This document shows positions 11,411-23,585 of a stretch of DNA of 64,000 nucleotides, one piece after another. Under the pieces are notes generated by a model. It was not told the origin of the DNA. It made no database searches and saw nothing but the letters and a program-made list of their open reading frames with translations. Within the stretch, counting starts at the first letter, position 1; each line of letters starts with the position of its first letter. The stretch is from Brachycybe producta. Lineage: Eukaryota > Arthropoda > Diplopoda > Playtdesmida > Andrognathidae. A program made the position numbers and the translations under genes. The stretch is taken from assembly GCA_036925085.1 (NCBI GenBank), contig JAUPFP010000004.1:2122001-2186000 (forward strand), written 5' to 3'.

Positions 11411-14400
11411 GGGAAAAAAGGGGGGGGAAAAAGAGGGGGGGAAAAAAAGAGGGGGGAAAAAAAAGAGGGGGGAAAAAAAGAGGGGGGGGGAAAAAGAGGG
11501 GGGGAGAGGGGAAAAAGAGGGGGGAAAAAAAGAGGGGGGAAAAAAGGGGGGGAAAAAAGAGGGAGGGGGGGGGAAAAAAAGAGGGGGGGGGGGAAAAGAG
11601 GGGGGGAAAAAAGAGGGGGGGGAAAAAAAGAGGGGGGGAGAGGGTGGGGAAAAAAGGGGGGGAAAAGAAAGAGGGGGGGAAAAAAGAGGGGGGGAAAGAG
11701 GGGGGAAAAAGAGGGGGGAAAAAAGAGGGGGAAAAGAGGGGGGTAAAAAGAGGGGGGTAAAAAGAGGGGGGAAAAAAAGAGGGGGGAAAAAAAGAGGGGG
11801 GAAAAAAGAGGGGGAAAAAAAGAGGGGGGAAAGAGGGGGGGAAAGAGGGGGGGGAAAGAGGGGGGAAAGAGGGGGGTGAGGAAAAAAGAGGGGGGTGGGA
11901 AAAAAAGGGGGAGGGAAAAAAAAGATGGGGGGAAAAGAAAGAGGGGGGAAAAAAAGAGGGGGGAAAGAGGGGGGAAAAAAGGGGGGGAAAAAAAGAGGGG
12001 GAAAAAAGAGGGGGGAAAAAAGAGGGGGGAAAAAGAGGGGGGGAAAGAGGGGGGGGGAAAGAGGGGGGAAAAAAGGGGGGGGAAATAGGGGGGAGAAAAA
12101 AGAGGGGGGGAAAGAGGGGGAAAAAGAGGGGGGGAAAAAGGGGGGGGGAAAAAGAGGGGGGAAAAAACAGGGGAAAAAAAACAGAGGGGATGGGAAAAAA
12201 AAAAGAGGGGAGGGGAAAAAAAAGGGGGGGGAAAAGGGGGGTGGGGGAAAAAGAGGGGGGGAAAGAGGGTGGGGGAAAAAAAGAGGGGGGGGGAAAAAGA
12301 GGGGGGAAAAAAGGGGGGGAAAAAGAGGGGGGAAAAAAGGGGGGAAAAAAGAAGGGGGGAAAAAAAAGAGGGGGGAAAAAGAGGGGGGGAAAAAAAGGGG
12401 GGAAAAAAAAGAGGGGGGGAAAAAAGAGGGGGGAAAAAAAAGAAGGGGGGGAAAAAAAGAAGGGGGGGAAAAAAAGAGGGGGGAAAAAAGAAGGGGGGGA
12501 AAAAAAAAGAGGGGGGAAAAAAAGGGGGGGGGAAAAAAAAGAAGGGGGGGAAAAAAAAGAAGGGGGGGAAAAAAAGGGGGGGAAAAAAAAGAAGGGGGGG
12601 AAAAAAAAGAAGGGGGGGAAAAAAAAGAAGGGGGGGAAAAAAAAGAAGGGGGGAAAAAAAAGAAGGGGGGGAAAAAAAAGGGGAAAAAAAAGAGGGGGGG
12701 GGAAAAAAAAGAGGGGGGGGGAAAAAAAAAGAGGGGGGGGGAAAAAAAAGAGGGGTGGAAGAAAAAAGAGGGTGGAAAAAAAAAGAGGGGGGGGGAAAAA
12801 AAAAGAGGGGGGGGAAAAAAAAAGAGGGGTGGAAAAAAAAAGAGGGGTGGAAAAAAAAGAGGGGTGGAAAAAAAGAGGGGTGGAAAAAAAAGAGGGGTGG
12901 AAAAAAAAGAGGGGTGGAAAAAAAAAAGAGGTGGAAAAAAAAAGAGGTGGAAAAAAAAGAGGTGGAAAAAAAAAACAGATGGAAAAAAAAACAGATGGAA
13001 AAAAAAACAGATGGAAAAAAAAAAGAGGTGGAAAAAAAAAAGAGGTGGAAAAAAAAAAAGAGGTGGAAAAAAAAAAGAGGTGGAAAAAAAAAAGGTGGAA
13101 AAAAAAAAGGTGGAAAAAAAAAAGGTGGAAAAAAAAAAGGTGAAAAAAAAAAGAGGTGGAAAAAAAAAAGAGGTGGAAAAAAAAAAGAGTGGAAAAAAAA
13201 AAGAGGTGGAAAAAAAAAAGAGGTGGAAAAAAAAAGAGTGGAAAAAAAAAGAGGTGGAAAAAAAAAGAGGTGGAAAAAAAAAGAGGTGGAAAAAAAAAGA
13301 GGTGGAAAAAAAAAGAGGTGGAAAAAAAAGAGGTGGAAAAAAAAAAGAGGTGGAAAAAAAAAGAGGGTGGAAAAAAAAAGAGGTGGAAAAAAAAAGAGGT
13401 GGAAAAAAAAAAGAGGTGGAAAAAAAAAGAGGTGGAAAAAAAAGAGGTGGAAAAAAAAGAGGTGGAAAAAAAAGAGGTGGAAAAAAAAAGAGGTGGAAAA
13501 AAAAAGAGTGGAAAAAAAAGAGGTGGAAAAAAAAAGAGGTGGAAAAAAAAAAGAGGTGAAAAAAAAAGAGGTGGAAAAAAAAAGAGGTGGAAAAAAAAAG
13601 AGGTGGAAAAAAAAAGAGGTGGAAAAAAAAAGAGGTGGAAAAAAAAAGAGGTGGGAAAAAATAAAGAGGTGGAAAAAAAAAAGAGGTGGAAAAAAAAAAG
13701 AGGTGGAAAAAAAAAGAGGTGGAAAAAAAAGAGGTGGAAAAAAAAAGAGGTGGAAAAAAAAAGAGGTGGAAAAAAAAAGAGGTGGAAAAAAAAAAGAGGT
13801 GGAAAAAAAAAGAGGTGGAAAAAAAAAGAGGTGGAAAAAAAAAGAGGTGGAAAAAAAAAGAGGTGGAAAAAAAAAGAGGTGGAAAAAAAAAGAGGTGGAA
13901 AAAAAAAAGAGGTGGAAAAAAAAAGAGGTGGAAAAAAAAAGAGGTGGAAAAAAAAAGTGGAAAAAAAAGAGGTGGAAAAAAAAGAGGTGAAAAAAAAAAG
14001 AGGTGGAAAAAAAAAGAGGTGGAAAAAAAAAGAGGTGGAAAAAAAAGAGGTGGAAAAAAAAGAGAAGGTGGAAAAAAAAAGAGGTGGAAAAAAAAAAGAG
14101 GGGAAAAAAAAGAGGGGAAAAAAAAAGAGGGGAAAAAAAAAGAGGGGCAAAAGAAAAAAGAGGGGAAAAAAAAAGAGGGGAAAAAAAAAAGAGGGGGAAA
14201 AAAAAAGAGGGGGAAAAAAAAAAGAGGGGAAAAAAAAAGAGGGGAAAAAAAAGAGGGGAAAAAAAAAGAGGGAAAAAAAAAGAAGAAGAGGGAAAAAAAA
14301 AGAAGAGGAAAAAAAAAGGAGAGAAAAAAAAAGGAGAGAAAAAAAAAGAAGAGGGAAAAAAAAGGACGAGAAAAAAAAAGAAGAGGGAAAAAAAAAGAAG

Positions 14401-15782
14401 AGGGAAAAAAAAAAGAAGAGGGGGAAAAAGAAGAGGGAAAAAAGAAGAGGGAAAAAAAAGAGGAAAAAAAAGAAGAGGAAAAAAAAAAGAGAAGAGGAAA
14501 AAAAAAGAAGAGGGGAAAAAAAAGAGGGAAAAAAAAAAAGAAGAGGGGAAAAAAAAAAAAGAGGGAAAAAAAAAAGAAGAGGGAAAAAAAAAGAAGAGGG
14601 AAAAAAAAAAGAAGAGGGAAAAAAAAGAAGAGGGAAAAAAAAAGAAGAGGGGAAAAAAAGAAGAGGGGAAAAAAAAGAAGAGGGGAAAAAAAAGAAGAGG
14701 GGAAAAAAAGAAGAGGGGAAAAAAAAGAAGAGGGGAAAAAAAGAAGAGGGGAAAAAAAGAAGAGGGGAAAAAAAGAAGAGGGGAAAAAAAAGAAGAGGGG
14801 GAAAAAAAAGAAGAGGGGGGAAAAAAAGAAGAGGGGGAAAAAAAAAGAGGGGGAGAAAGAAGAGGGGGAGAAAAGAAGAGGGGGGAGAAAAGAAGAGGGG
14901 GAGAAAAGAAGAGGGGGGAGAAAAGAAGAGGGGGGAGAAAAGAAGAGGGGGGAGAAAAGAAGAGGGGGAGAAAAGAAGAGGGGGGAGAAAAGAAGAGGGG
15001 GGAGAAAAGAAGAGGGGGGAGAAAAGAAGAGGGGGGAGAAAAGAAGAGGGGGGAGAAAAGAAGAGGGGAGAAAAGAAGAGGGGGGAGAAAAGAAGAGGGG
15101 GGAGAAAAGAAGAGGGAGAGAAAAAAAGAGGGGGAGAAAAGAAGGAGGGGGAAGAGAAAAAAAGAGGGGGAGAAAAGAGGGGAGAAAAGAGGGGGAGAAA
15201 AGAAGAGGGGAGAGAAAAGAAGAGAAGGGAGAAAAGAAGAGGGGGAGAAAAGAAGAGAGGGAGAAAAGAAGAGGGGGGAGAAAAGAAGAGGGGGAGAGAA
15301 GAAGAGGGGGAGGAAAAGAAGAGGGGGAGGAAAGAAGAGGGGAGGAAAGAAGAGGGGAGGAAAAGAAGAGGGGAGGAAAAGAAGAGGGGAGGAAAAGAAG
15401 AGGGGAGGAAAAGAAGAGGGGAGAGAAAAGAAGAGGGAGGAAAAGAAGAGGGGGAGGAAAAGAAGAGGGAGGAAAGAAGAGGGAGGAAAAGAAGAGGGGG
15501 AGGAAAAGAAGAGGGAGGAAAAGAAGAGGGGGAGAAAAAGAAGAGGGAGGAAAAGAAGAGGGGGAGAAAAGAGGGGGAGAAAAGAGGGGGAGAAAAGAAG
15601 AGGGGAGAAAAGAAGAGGGGGAGAAAAGAAGAGGGGGGAGAAAAGAAGAGGAGGAGAAAAGAAGAGGGGGGGGGGAAAGAAGAGGGGGGGGGAAAGAAGA
15701 GGGGGAAAAAAAGAGGGGGGAAAAAAAGAGGGGGGGGGGGAAAGAAGAGGGGGAAAAAAGAGGGGGGAAAAGAAGAGGGGGA
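11411..15782. repeat. purine-rich G/A low-complexity array
   Basis: About 4.4 kb made almost only of G and A on the + strand, in units of roughly 12-17 bp. The unit changes along the array. It is GAGGGGGG plus A-runs at 11.4-12.8 kb, GAGGTGG plus A-runs at 12.9-14.1 kb, GAGGGG plus A-runs near 14.1-14.3 kb, GAAGAGGG plus A-runs at 14.3-14.8 kb, GAAGAGGGGGGAGAAAA at 14.85-15.1 kb, GAAGAGGGGAGGAAAA at 15.3-15.5 kb, then GAGGGGGG again. Homopolymer lengths may be unreliable. The lysine/glycine/glutamate open frames are not genes. Confidence 0.95.
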
Positions 15783-16044
15783 ATTATACAAAAGAGGCTT
15801 TAGCCCATCATTTAGCCACCAACAGAGGCACTCACAACCAATCTGAGTTCCTCTGATAATGACCTTCAGACGACTAAAAGAGAACTAGTATTATAGAATT
15901 CGTCACGCATCCATACATAAGATTCCCTAGTAGAGGTCGTTTTGTGGGCCTTTAAGATGGCCGAACTCGAGAGACTGAAAGAGCGGGTAAACTGCTTGAA
16001 CTTTCGGGATGTCGCGCCTGGTTAAATCAGGGGCTGGTCCAGAG
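15783..16044. other. unique sequence right of the satellite block
   Basis: Mixed-composition sequence resumes abruptly after the G/A array. No exon or repeat was recognised. Confidence 0.4.
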
Positions 16045-16114
16045 CCAGCACCACCATGTCAAAATGGTGGTGCAAAAGGCCAGCACCACCACGTCAAAAT
16101 GGTGGTGCAAAAGG
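16045..16114. repeat. two tandem 35-bp units, each with an internal hairpin
   Basis: CCAGCACCACCATGTCAAAA and its continuation is repeated once with a T-to-C change. Within each unit, CACCACCA(T/C) and ATGGTGGTG are inverted around TCAAA. A third partial CCAG start follows. Confidence 0.7.
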
Positions 16115-17094
16115 GCCAGCCTCGTCACAGAACCTTGTTTGGATGGTTTAAATTCAATTACTTAGGGGCCTACAACTGCATTTTAAAATTACTTAAGCCA
16201 AAGTAAAACTTAAAAGGTAAGCTTAAAAAATCCCCATAAACTTACTAGTTTTGAATACGAAGGTAAGTTGCAGTCGTAAGTTGTGCATTCGTATAAGTTG
16301 CATCCTGATCAGTTGCAGCAATATTCAAATTATAAGAAATTTAAATAAAATGCATAATTTCCATGTGGGGGAAAACTGAATACAAAAAATTAAACAAAAA
16401 TTAAACAAAAGAAAGCCCACTAATAATATATTAATTCCTTTAGTTCTGGCAAGTCATCAATGATGTCATTGTCCCAAGTTGCATAAATATAAAATACATT
16501 TTAAGTCAATTAGTGCCAAATTCATCCAAAATCAATGAGTTTAGCACCAACTGACTCATAACAATATCACAATATCAACAATATCACCCATAATGCTAAC
16601 AAACAGGTCTCAGTATCAATATACAAAATAAATTTCCTCAATTCCTTCCAAATTATGTTAAAGATCAATCAATAGGCTTAATTGATCATCTCTAACATTT
16701 ATGTATAATGTAATAAACAACCACGCCATTTCAAATTCTTCAGCCTATTTGATGCTATTTGAACAGTTCATCAAATTTATCACTTAAAACCAATATTCAA
16801 TATTAACCCGACCTATTTTAAACAAATTGCATCACACCACCACCATCTTTGTGCTTGTTTCAAAGCAAATGAAATCAATTATCAAAGCAGTTTTTGCATT
16901 TGGCATATGTAAAATGGTTCTACCTAATTTAAGTAATCCCAAATTATTCCAATGAGCAAACAACAACTCAATGAAATAATGGGATCACAGCTAAAATTCA
17001 AAAGTAAATCAACCACAATCACAATTCAGCATATGCCAATATTGCAAAACTAAGGAAGTCATCAAACATCACAAAAACTCACTTAAGTTAGAAA
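16115..17094. other. AT-rich intergenic, nothing recognised
   Basis: Low-GC sequence with many short direct similarities but no supported exon, RNA gene or structured repeat. Confidence 0.4.
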
Positions 17095-17098
17095 TACC

Positions 17099-17888
17099 TG
17101 TAACATCCCGCCGGACCGTTACAATACCCCGGTAAATTCACCCCCAAAACGGACGTAAAACTTACCGCTTACCGGCTCATTACGGGGACGGGACCGTACC
17201 TGTAGCCGCCTCCACACGGTGTTTCCCTGGGGATGTGTCGGCTCCAGGAGCCACCCTCGACGGACACGGACGAAAACCACACCGCCACGCCAAGAATATT
17301 GCGGTAGAACGACGGTTCTACCGCGAGCCGACACAAGTACCGGCCGAAACAAGACGGTTGAAGGTGGAGTGGCCCCAACCGGAAAACCCACCCTCCGCGG
17401 TACTCCCCAAAGAAATGACACGGACACAAGTAAGTGATGATTAAAAGTGTATTTAATGACACTTACGATGTAGATGTTGGTTAAGTGATGGCAGTATTAA
17501 TATTTACACATTGGCTGGATCCCTTGTCCAGCCAACACCCATAAATATACAAGAACAAAGGCCTAAGGGCCAAGGCACAAATGAAGATGAAGATGCCAGA
17601 CAGTGGAGGTCCTCTTGACCTCCACCCACAGGTCTAGTCTCCTTTCAAGCCCACAACACACTGCCCAGATCCTGTGGTTGACTAGGCCACAGGAAACCTC
17701 CAGGCAACTCCACCTTGAGGGGACAGAGGTCACATCTGACCTCTCACCCATAGACTTCATGGTGAGAGGTCTGCTGGCACCAAAATGGCGTCCGACCTAA
17801 CAGCCTACTGTAGTTGTCAGGCAGACCACCATAGGGAAATTCGTCTGCTCACTCAAAAATTAAAATTTGAGCAGACCAGGTTGCCACA
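17099..17888. mobile_element. candidate solo LTR (790 bp) with 4-bp target duplication
   Basis: A GC-rich island begins TGTAACATCCCG and ends GTTGCCACA, giving the canonical TG...CA (TGT...ACA) LTR termini. TACC lies immediately outside both ends (17,095-17,098 and 17,889-17,892), as expected for retroviral-type integration. The start resembles Ty3/gypsy LTRs. Inside is a hairpin around GGTAGAACGACGGTTCTACC (17,302-17,321). No internal gag or pol is attached, so it would be a solo LTR. Orientation is undetermined. Confidence 0.55.
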
Positions 17889-17892
17889 TACC

Positions 17893-19858
17893 TATTTAGG
17901 CTACTAATATGCTCATACCAACCAATTGCTTTTTTGGCAAATTGGTTTCATTCAACAGTTTTAGATTTTACACATACATTGCATAATATCTTTTAAAAAT
18001 GTTACATCAATGACTTTTGCAACCTTTGGCATGTTATAAATATATAACTTCAGTCATATTTATCATCATGCTTTTGAGCATTGAACTTCCAATAGCCCAT
18101 TCAACATCTTTTTTAGGATTAATTAATCAAACCTAATTTATTCAGTCTCACACAAGCTATATTAACAGTTGCATTTGAATATTATTTACACATGTGATTT
18201 TATGAAATAACTGTATAAATAACTATCATAAATAACTATCAAAATTCAAATTCATACACTTGTCACTCAACAAAGAAAACAATTTTAAACATAAGTTTCA
18301 GACTAGCCTATCAAAAGTTAAGTTGAAGATTAGTCGACAGTATTAGACGAGTCTTATTCTACCTCCCACTTAAAATTTGATAGAATATGCTGTCAGTTAT
18401 CAATGTTTGGTATATCTTCACACAGCCCAGGTCATTATAACACCTCCCTCCCATGAAGATAAGTTGGTCAATGGGCCTATATCATCCACCGAAGCAGGCT
18501 ATATTCTGGTTGGATTGATTATGTGGAACCTTTGGCTAAGAAAGAATCTGTAGAGCATATCAAAAATAAATCCAGCAGATTTACTGAATTATAGGTTTAT
18601 TGTTTTAATGTTATATTTTGTTATGTAGACCCAGGAGTGTCCAAGAGTTTTTAGACACACCTGGTGCCTTTGTGTACAAGAACGTATGTTCTTTTGTATA
18701 CTTCTGTATAATGAAACTATTGTGGATTTGAGAACATACTATCTCTCAACACCAACACCCTCCAAGCAACACCTTCAAAGTAAAACCATCATAGCAATAC
18801 CCAAAAAAAAAACAATGCTTAAAAGTAATGCCAGGGACACATGCAGATAACAAAAAAAAACATGTAAGAAAACAGACAATTATTCTGTTTTCAAGTGCAA
18901 GAAACATAACAGAACCTGAGATAGAGCTTTGCTCTATCTTTTCTATTCTTTCCTGCTTTTTGTTATAAATGGAGCAATAGGATTGCAGCTTGCATGACAT
19001 CATCAAAACATTATTGTAGACTCAAAGCAAACAAAACTGTGGAACACGTGTTGTCCATGTTTCACCATAGATGGCTTGTCGCATTTCCGTTATGCATGTG
19101 TCTTCATCACATGCAAACAGAAAAAAAAACGAACAGAATTTCTTTTGTTGCAATGGTTTTCTTGTCTTTTCTGTTGTATGTTTCTGCATATGTTCCTAAC
19201 TTAATACTCTGCAAGAAATACCCTCCAAGCATTTCAGCACAGTGCGATTAAGCAGTAAAGTTATATTTATGGACATAACATTCAACATATAACACATTAA
19301 AATAGAATTAGAAATGTTAGAAAATGTAATGTGTATATATTTATGTAAATATTGTAACTACTTGTGCCCCAAAAAAATGGTCACCTCTACACCTAACCCA
19401 ATTAAGAGCAAAAACAGAAGGAAAAAGTTAAATGATTCCCCATTATAATCCCATTCATTAATAAGTTACTTAAATATAATTCCATAGTTTAATTTAATAA
19501 AGCCTGCCAGTTTCAATGCAAAATTAAGCAAATGATTTAAAAAATAATTTTACAAATAATTAATAACTTAAAAAATGAAACATACAAATAGTTTTAACAT
19601 AAGTTAAAATAATTTCTACTATTGAAGCTGAAGATAAAAAACGAACTCAAAACCATCGAATAGAAGTCCAAAATTTTGAATGATAAAAATGGCTTCCATC
19701 ATATCTTTGGCTTTTTACTGCATAAAAGCGACTAGAAAACAAAAATGACAAACGGTGAACAGTTTGAACTTAAAAAACCATCAAAACTAATAAAATAAAA
19801 AAGGAATCAAATTTATAAACTTCGAATGCAATGGCTGGGCTCGAATTTTAATGCAATA
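17893..19858. other. AT-rich intergenic, no gene supported
   Basis: Short open frames at 18,746-19,251 on both strands lack domain features, and their hydrophobic stretches follow from T-rich composition. No structured repeat was recognised. Confidence 0.4.
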
Positions 19859-19859
19859 T

Positions 19860-20016
19860 CAAGCAAATGTTTCTCAATATGTGGACCGAAGTGCCAATTA
19901 TGATAGAATCAATTATCATTAGAACAAATGCAATTATAATTTTTCTAATCAAAAGCTGGTTAGAGGCTAGATATCCGTTTACTATCAATTATCAACTGTT
20001 CTAACTTCTAACCAGC
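19860..20016 (+). repeat. dispersed hairpin repeat, copy 2
   Basis: Homologue of 5,094-5,290. The terminal hairpin at 19,955-20,016 pairs GCTGGTTAGAGGCTAG with CTAACTTCTAACCAGC, differing at two positions. Confidence 0.65.
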
Positions 20017-20224
20017 GTTTTTCATTTAAAAAACACCAATTGTTGGTTGATCTAAATGGGAATGTTACTTCATAATTGGCTCTCAGGCTACAAATTGAAA
20101 AACATTTAATTGATAATGCATAAAAATCCTAGCTATAGCTTGTTGCATAATTGTACATACCATTTGATATGATACATACAGCCGCAGACTTGTCAATTGT
20201 TGTTGAAGAACAAATCAAAACAAT

Positions 20225-20420
20225 AACACGAGTTTCATCATGGACAGTATTTTAGCCATTAAAAGATAATTTGCCATAAGACATTCTGCCAATTTTAAAT
20301 AAAACTTCCAAACAGTCAAGAGTAATACGGTTTAGTTAAAATTACTGAAAAAATAAAACAGATCATGATGGCCATCACACCCCAAAGTCATTGTTATATC
20401 ATTTGTTATTATAAAACCTG
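20225..20420 (+). repeat. dispersed repeat family B, copy 1
   Basis: Same orientation and order of blocks as 24,155-24,370: CCATTAAAAGATAATTTGCC, then CAATTTTAAATAA, then GGTTTAGTTAAAA. The similarity extends over about 200 bp with mismatches. Class unknown. Confidence 0.6.
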
Positions 20421-21790
20421 TTATAGTCATCTTACTTCTCGAAAGTGGAAGGCGGCCAACTTCATTTTGAAACAACAAAGATTTAATTGAAAACAACTTT
20501 GAAAGCTAATGAACCAAAAAAAAAAGAGCCAACTGCATAACTATCCATAACATGAAGATTAAAGAGAAAATGGTAAAATCTACCTTCAAAATGGAATACA
20601 GACACTGAAATCATGGGATACCCAATGACATCTAATTGTCAATTCACTAAAGTTAATTAAAACCAAGTTTAAAAAACCAAGTCATCCATTTTTTGGTTTA
20701 AATAAGTTATGCATACCTTCCATTGCAGAAAACGTACAAAATCGTCTTTGAAGACTTTGTAGTCTTGAATGCAGCACTGAAATGAGTCAAGAAAAATTAG
20801 TATAAAATTCAAAATAGAAAAAAAAAAACATTGGAAATTTCGATGGCAACAAAGGTTCCAGAAAAAAAACCTTAAGAGGATGAAAATTAATAAAACAGAA
20901 AAAGAAAACTTCAATTCTTTTTAACTTTTGAGGGTAATTATGCAAAGTGAAGTTAGTTTACCATCGAAACACCCAAAACTAGCAAACACGGAAAGATACA
21001 ACCATTGGATCTCCTGGATCATTGACGAGTTGCATCACAACTTCACACAACATGAAAAAGTTCACTAAAAATATGAAGATCCATTTGTTAAATTTCATCA
21101 TTTGATATAAAACCTACTTTTATACCAATTTTAAAGAAACAATCGAGACAGTTCATATAAATGTATTAAAATAAAATTGAACAATTACATAGGCTTTTTA
21201 ATACGTTTGCAAAATTTATAATGAAACCGACATTAATTTTTATTTTAAATCAAGATAAATAATGCATCATTTAAATACATGTCAACTCTTTCAAACCAAA
21301 TATCAATTAACAGAAAAGAAAGAAATTATTAAATAAAGAAAATTAAAGACATCCCCCTACCAAAAAAACCTGTTCATATTCCCTATTTTAAATGTAAGTG
21401 CATTGTTCATGATTGTTGTGTGAATAAGGAGGACCATACATTAATACACATTTAAGACAAGACAAAACTTACAAATTATTCTAATATCACAGCAGCCACA
21501 AAGATTAATCCCCAAATTTACATCACTGCCAAAATCATAGGCCACCCCCCCCCCTTCACATAAAAACCTCCGAAATGTCACCCAATTAAATTATAAAACC
21601 ACCCAAATGACTCCCCAAGAAAATAATTACCCCCTCACTTGCAAATCATGAAAATAAGCCATTCAGAAAAAGATCACCAAAAATGACACCTGAATAAAAA
21701 AAACCCTCCAAAATGCCTAATAACCTCCAAAATAAAACCCAAATCACAAAAATTACCAACGAAAATATATAACAAACGTGAATTTAAGCA
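20421..21790. other. AT-rich intergenic, nothing recognised
   Basis: Low-complexity A/T-rich sequence with a C-run near 21,546. No exon or structured repeat was supported. Confidence 0.4.
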
Positions 21791-21797
21791 AAATCGT

Positions 21798-22013
21798 TCC
21801 TTTAGGGCAAATGTTTCCTTTAGGGCAAATGTTTCCTTTAGGGCAAATGTTTCCTTTAGGGCAAATGTTTCCTTTAGGGCAAATGTTTCCTTTAGGGCAA
21901 ATGTTTCCTTTAGGGCAAATGTTTCCTTTAGGGCAAATGTTTCCTTTAGGGCAAATGTTTCCTTTAGGGCAAATGTTTCCTTTAGGGCAAATGTTTCCTT
22001 TAGGAAACACATG
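21798..22013. repeat. 18-bp minisatellite, 12 copies
   Basis: Twelve near-perfect tandem copies of CCTTTAGGGCAAATGTTT. The 18-bp period is a multiple of three and the unit lacks stops in the frames concerned, which creates apparent six-residue peptide repeats on both strands. There is no sign of a surrounding gene. Units abut directly without spacers. Confidence 0.92.
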
Positions 22014-23399
22014 CATTTGAACAGAGAATTCGAAGTAATGCGTTGACATCAGAATTCGAGTAGAGGAGTACACCTTTTTGTAAATGTTTGTTGATTGGTG
22101 GTGCAACTATCTGATGAAGTCCACTTATATGAACTCAAATGATTTTTTAATTTTTTAAAATTATATTAATGAGTTATTTTAAATTACAAAAAAATCATTT
22201 TGGCAATCGTTGGGTGAGTCTGGACACTATTTTGAAAAGAGGATGGTAGGTAAATGGTGATGGTCTCTCAACAAAATAAAAATTTAATAAAGCAGAATAA
22301 AATTTCAGAAATAGAAAACATCTCTCTGAAGACAACCACAGCCATTGAAGCAAGAGACTACAAGTGCATAAAATGCTTATTTTGAAGTCAAATACATCTA
22401 AAGGTAATTGATTCTTATACAGAAGTTGATGTGTATGGTAATAATTGCAACTTCGATTGGAATTGTGTTTTACCTTTAAATTTTACCATTTTAAATTATA
22501 TTACTTGAGAAGTGTGTTTCACAATTTGTTAAACATGAATTGAAAAAAATGTAATAAAGCCGAAATATATAAGATATGCAACGTGCATTGAACAAATTAT
22601 CAATAATTAAGAGCCAAAAAATGCCTAAAATACAAATTATAAAAAAGTTTAACTTAAAAAAAACCCTGATAATTAAAAAGCGCGCAAAAAACATTTAGAA
22701 AAAGAGAACGATAATAAAAACATGCAAAAAAACGTTTAAAATGAAACCTACCTTTTAAGAAAATTAAAAATGTATATAACCATTAAACTCACCTAAAAAA
22801 ATCTTAAGTTTTCTAAAACCGTGGCAACTGGAGAGAGAAAAAGTCAAACCTATCAACTAAACATTCTAAAATGGTCTGATTTAGCAAGGGGCCAATGTAA
22901 CCCTTTTTATAAACTATGAACCTGAGCACAGGTACTAAAATTAAATAAACCTCCGCCCTCAATTGTGTAAATCTGCCAACTAAGAAGAAAATAATCCCAT
23001 TGCCATTAGCCAATCATAAATCAGATTAAAATGAAATCTTCTGACATCACAATTCACAGAGGGCTGGAGTAAAAAATGCCTGCAGTTGACCTTTACACAA
23101 TGATATATTTAATCTACACCTAATTATGCAAGAACATTTTATGCAAAAAAAAATTCTTTTGCTCACGAGTTATTTGTGTTTTGTGATTGAATTTTAAATT
23201 ATTACAAATTATACAAATTGTTGTCTTACAAATATTATGTTATTTTCATAAAAATTATAACCTCCCATTTATGCTTTTATGAAGATGCAGAAGAATATTT
23301 TAATTTTCCACGGTATTAGAACTCTACACACAGAGTTCAAGTGCTAAGTTTTCTTCTTGAATTTAAAGCCTATATTTTTAAGTTCTTACGTTTTCAATA
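22014..23399. repeat. intergenic with a dispersed repeat at 22,196-22,265
   Basis: The only structure recognised is the second copy of the repeat at 3,170-3,240 (AATCGTTGGGTGAGTCTGGA and following). The remainder is AT-rich without supported genes. Confidence 0.45.
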
Positions 23400-23585
23400 A
23401 GCACATGTACACACTTGTGCGCACGTGTACGCACATGTACACACTTGTGTGCACGTGTACGCACATGTACACACTTGTGTGCATGTGTATGCACATGTAT
23501 AGACGTGTGTGCATGTGTATATAGATACATACACATGTATGTATTCAAGTACATGACATAGTTACATGTGATGCGCATGCGTCAT
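23400..23585. repeat. alternating purine-pyrimidine tandem tract
   Basis: About three and a half copies of a 30-bp unit containing CACATGTACACACTTGTG followed by a GCACGTGTACG-type stretch, decaying rightward into TGTATATAG/ACATACACATG. The purine-pyrimidine alternation is nearly continuous, a composition that favours Z-DNA. Several perfect palindromes (ACATGT, CACGTG, GCGCATGCGC-like) are embedded. Confidence 0.8.

Noticed and set aside
6713..11879. Three overlapping open frames of about 1,660-1,680 codons (hydrophobic, then Gly/Lys-rich)
   Set aside because: They translate a 31-bp minisatellite, run through the 100-N gap and continue into the G/A array, with no start context or splice signals.
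11274..15846. Long Ser/Pro/Phe-rich (- strand) and Lys/Glu/Gly-rich (+ strand) open frames
   Set aside because: Low-complexity G/A repeats without stop codons. The frames follow purely from composition.
21798..22013. CRISPR-like array
   Set aside because: Units abut with no unique spacers, no cas genes are present, and the DNA is animal.
21674..22106. Peptide repeats FALKET, GQMFPL and GNICPK on both strands
   Set aside because: All derive from one 18-bp minisatellite read in different frames. No gene structure surrounds it.
23378..23578. His/Val/Cys-rich peptide repeat on the - strand
   Set aside because: Product of the alternating purine-pyrimidine tandem repeat. No coding evidence.
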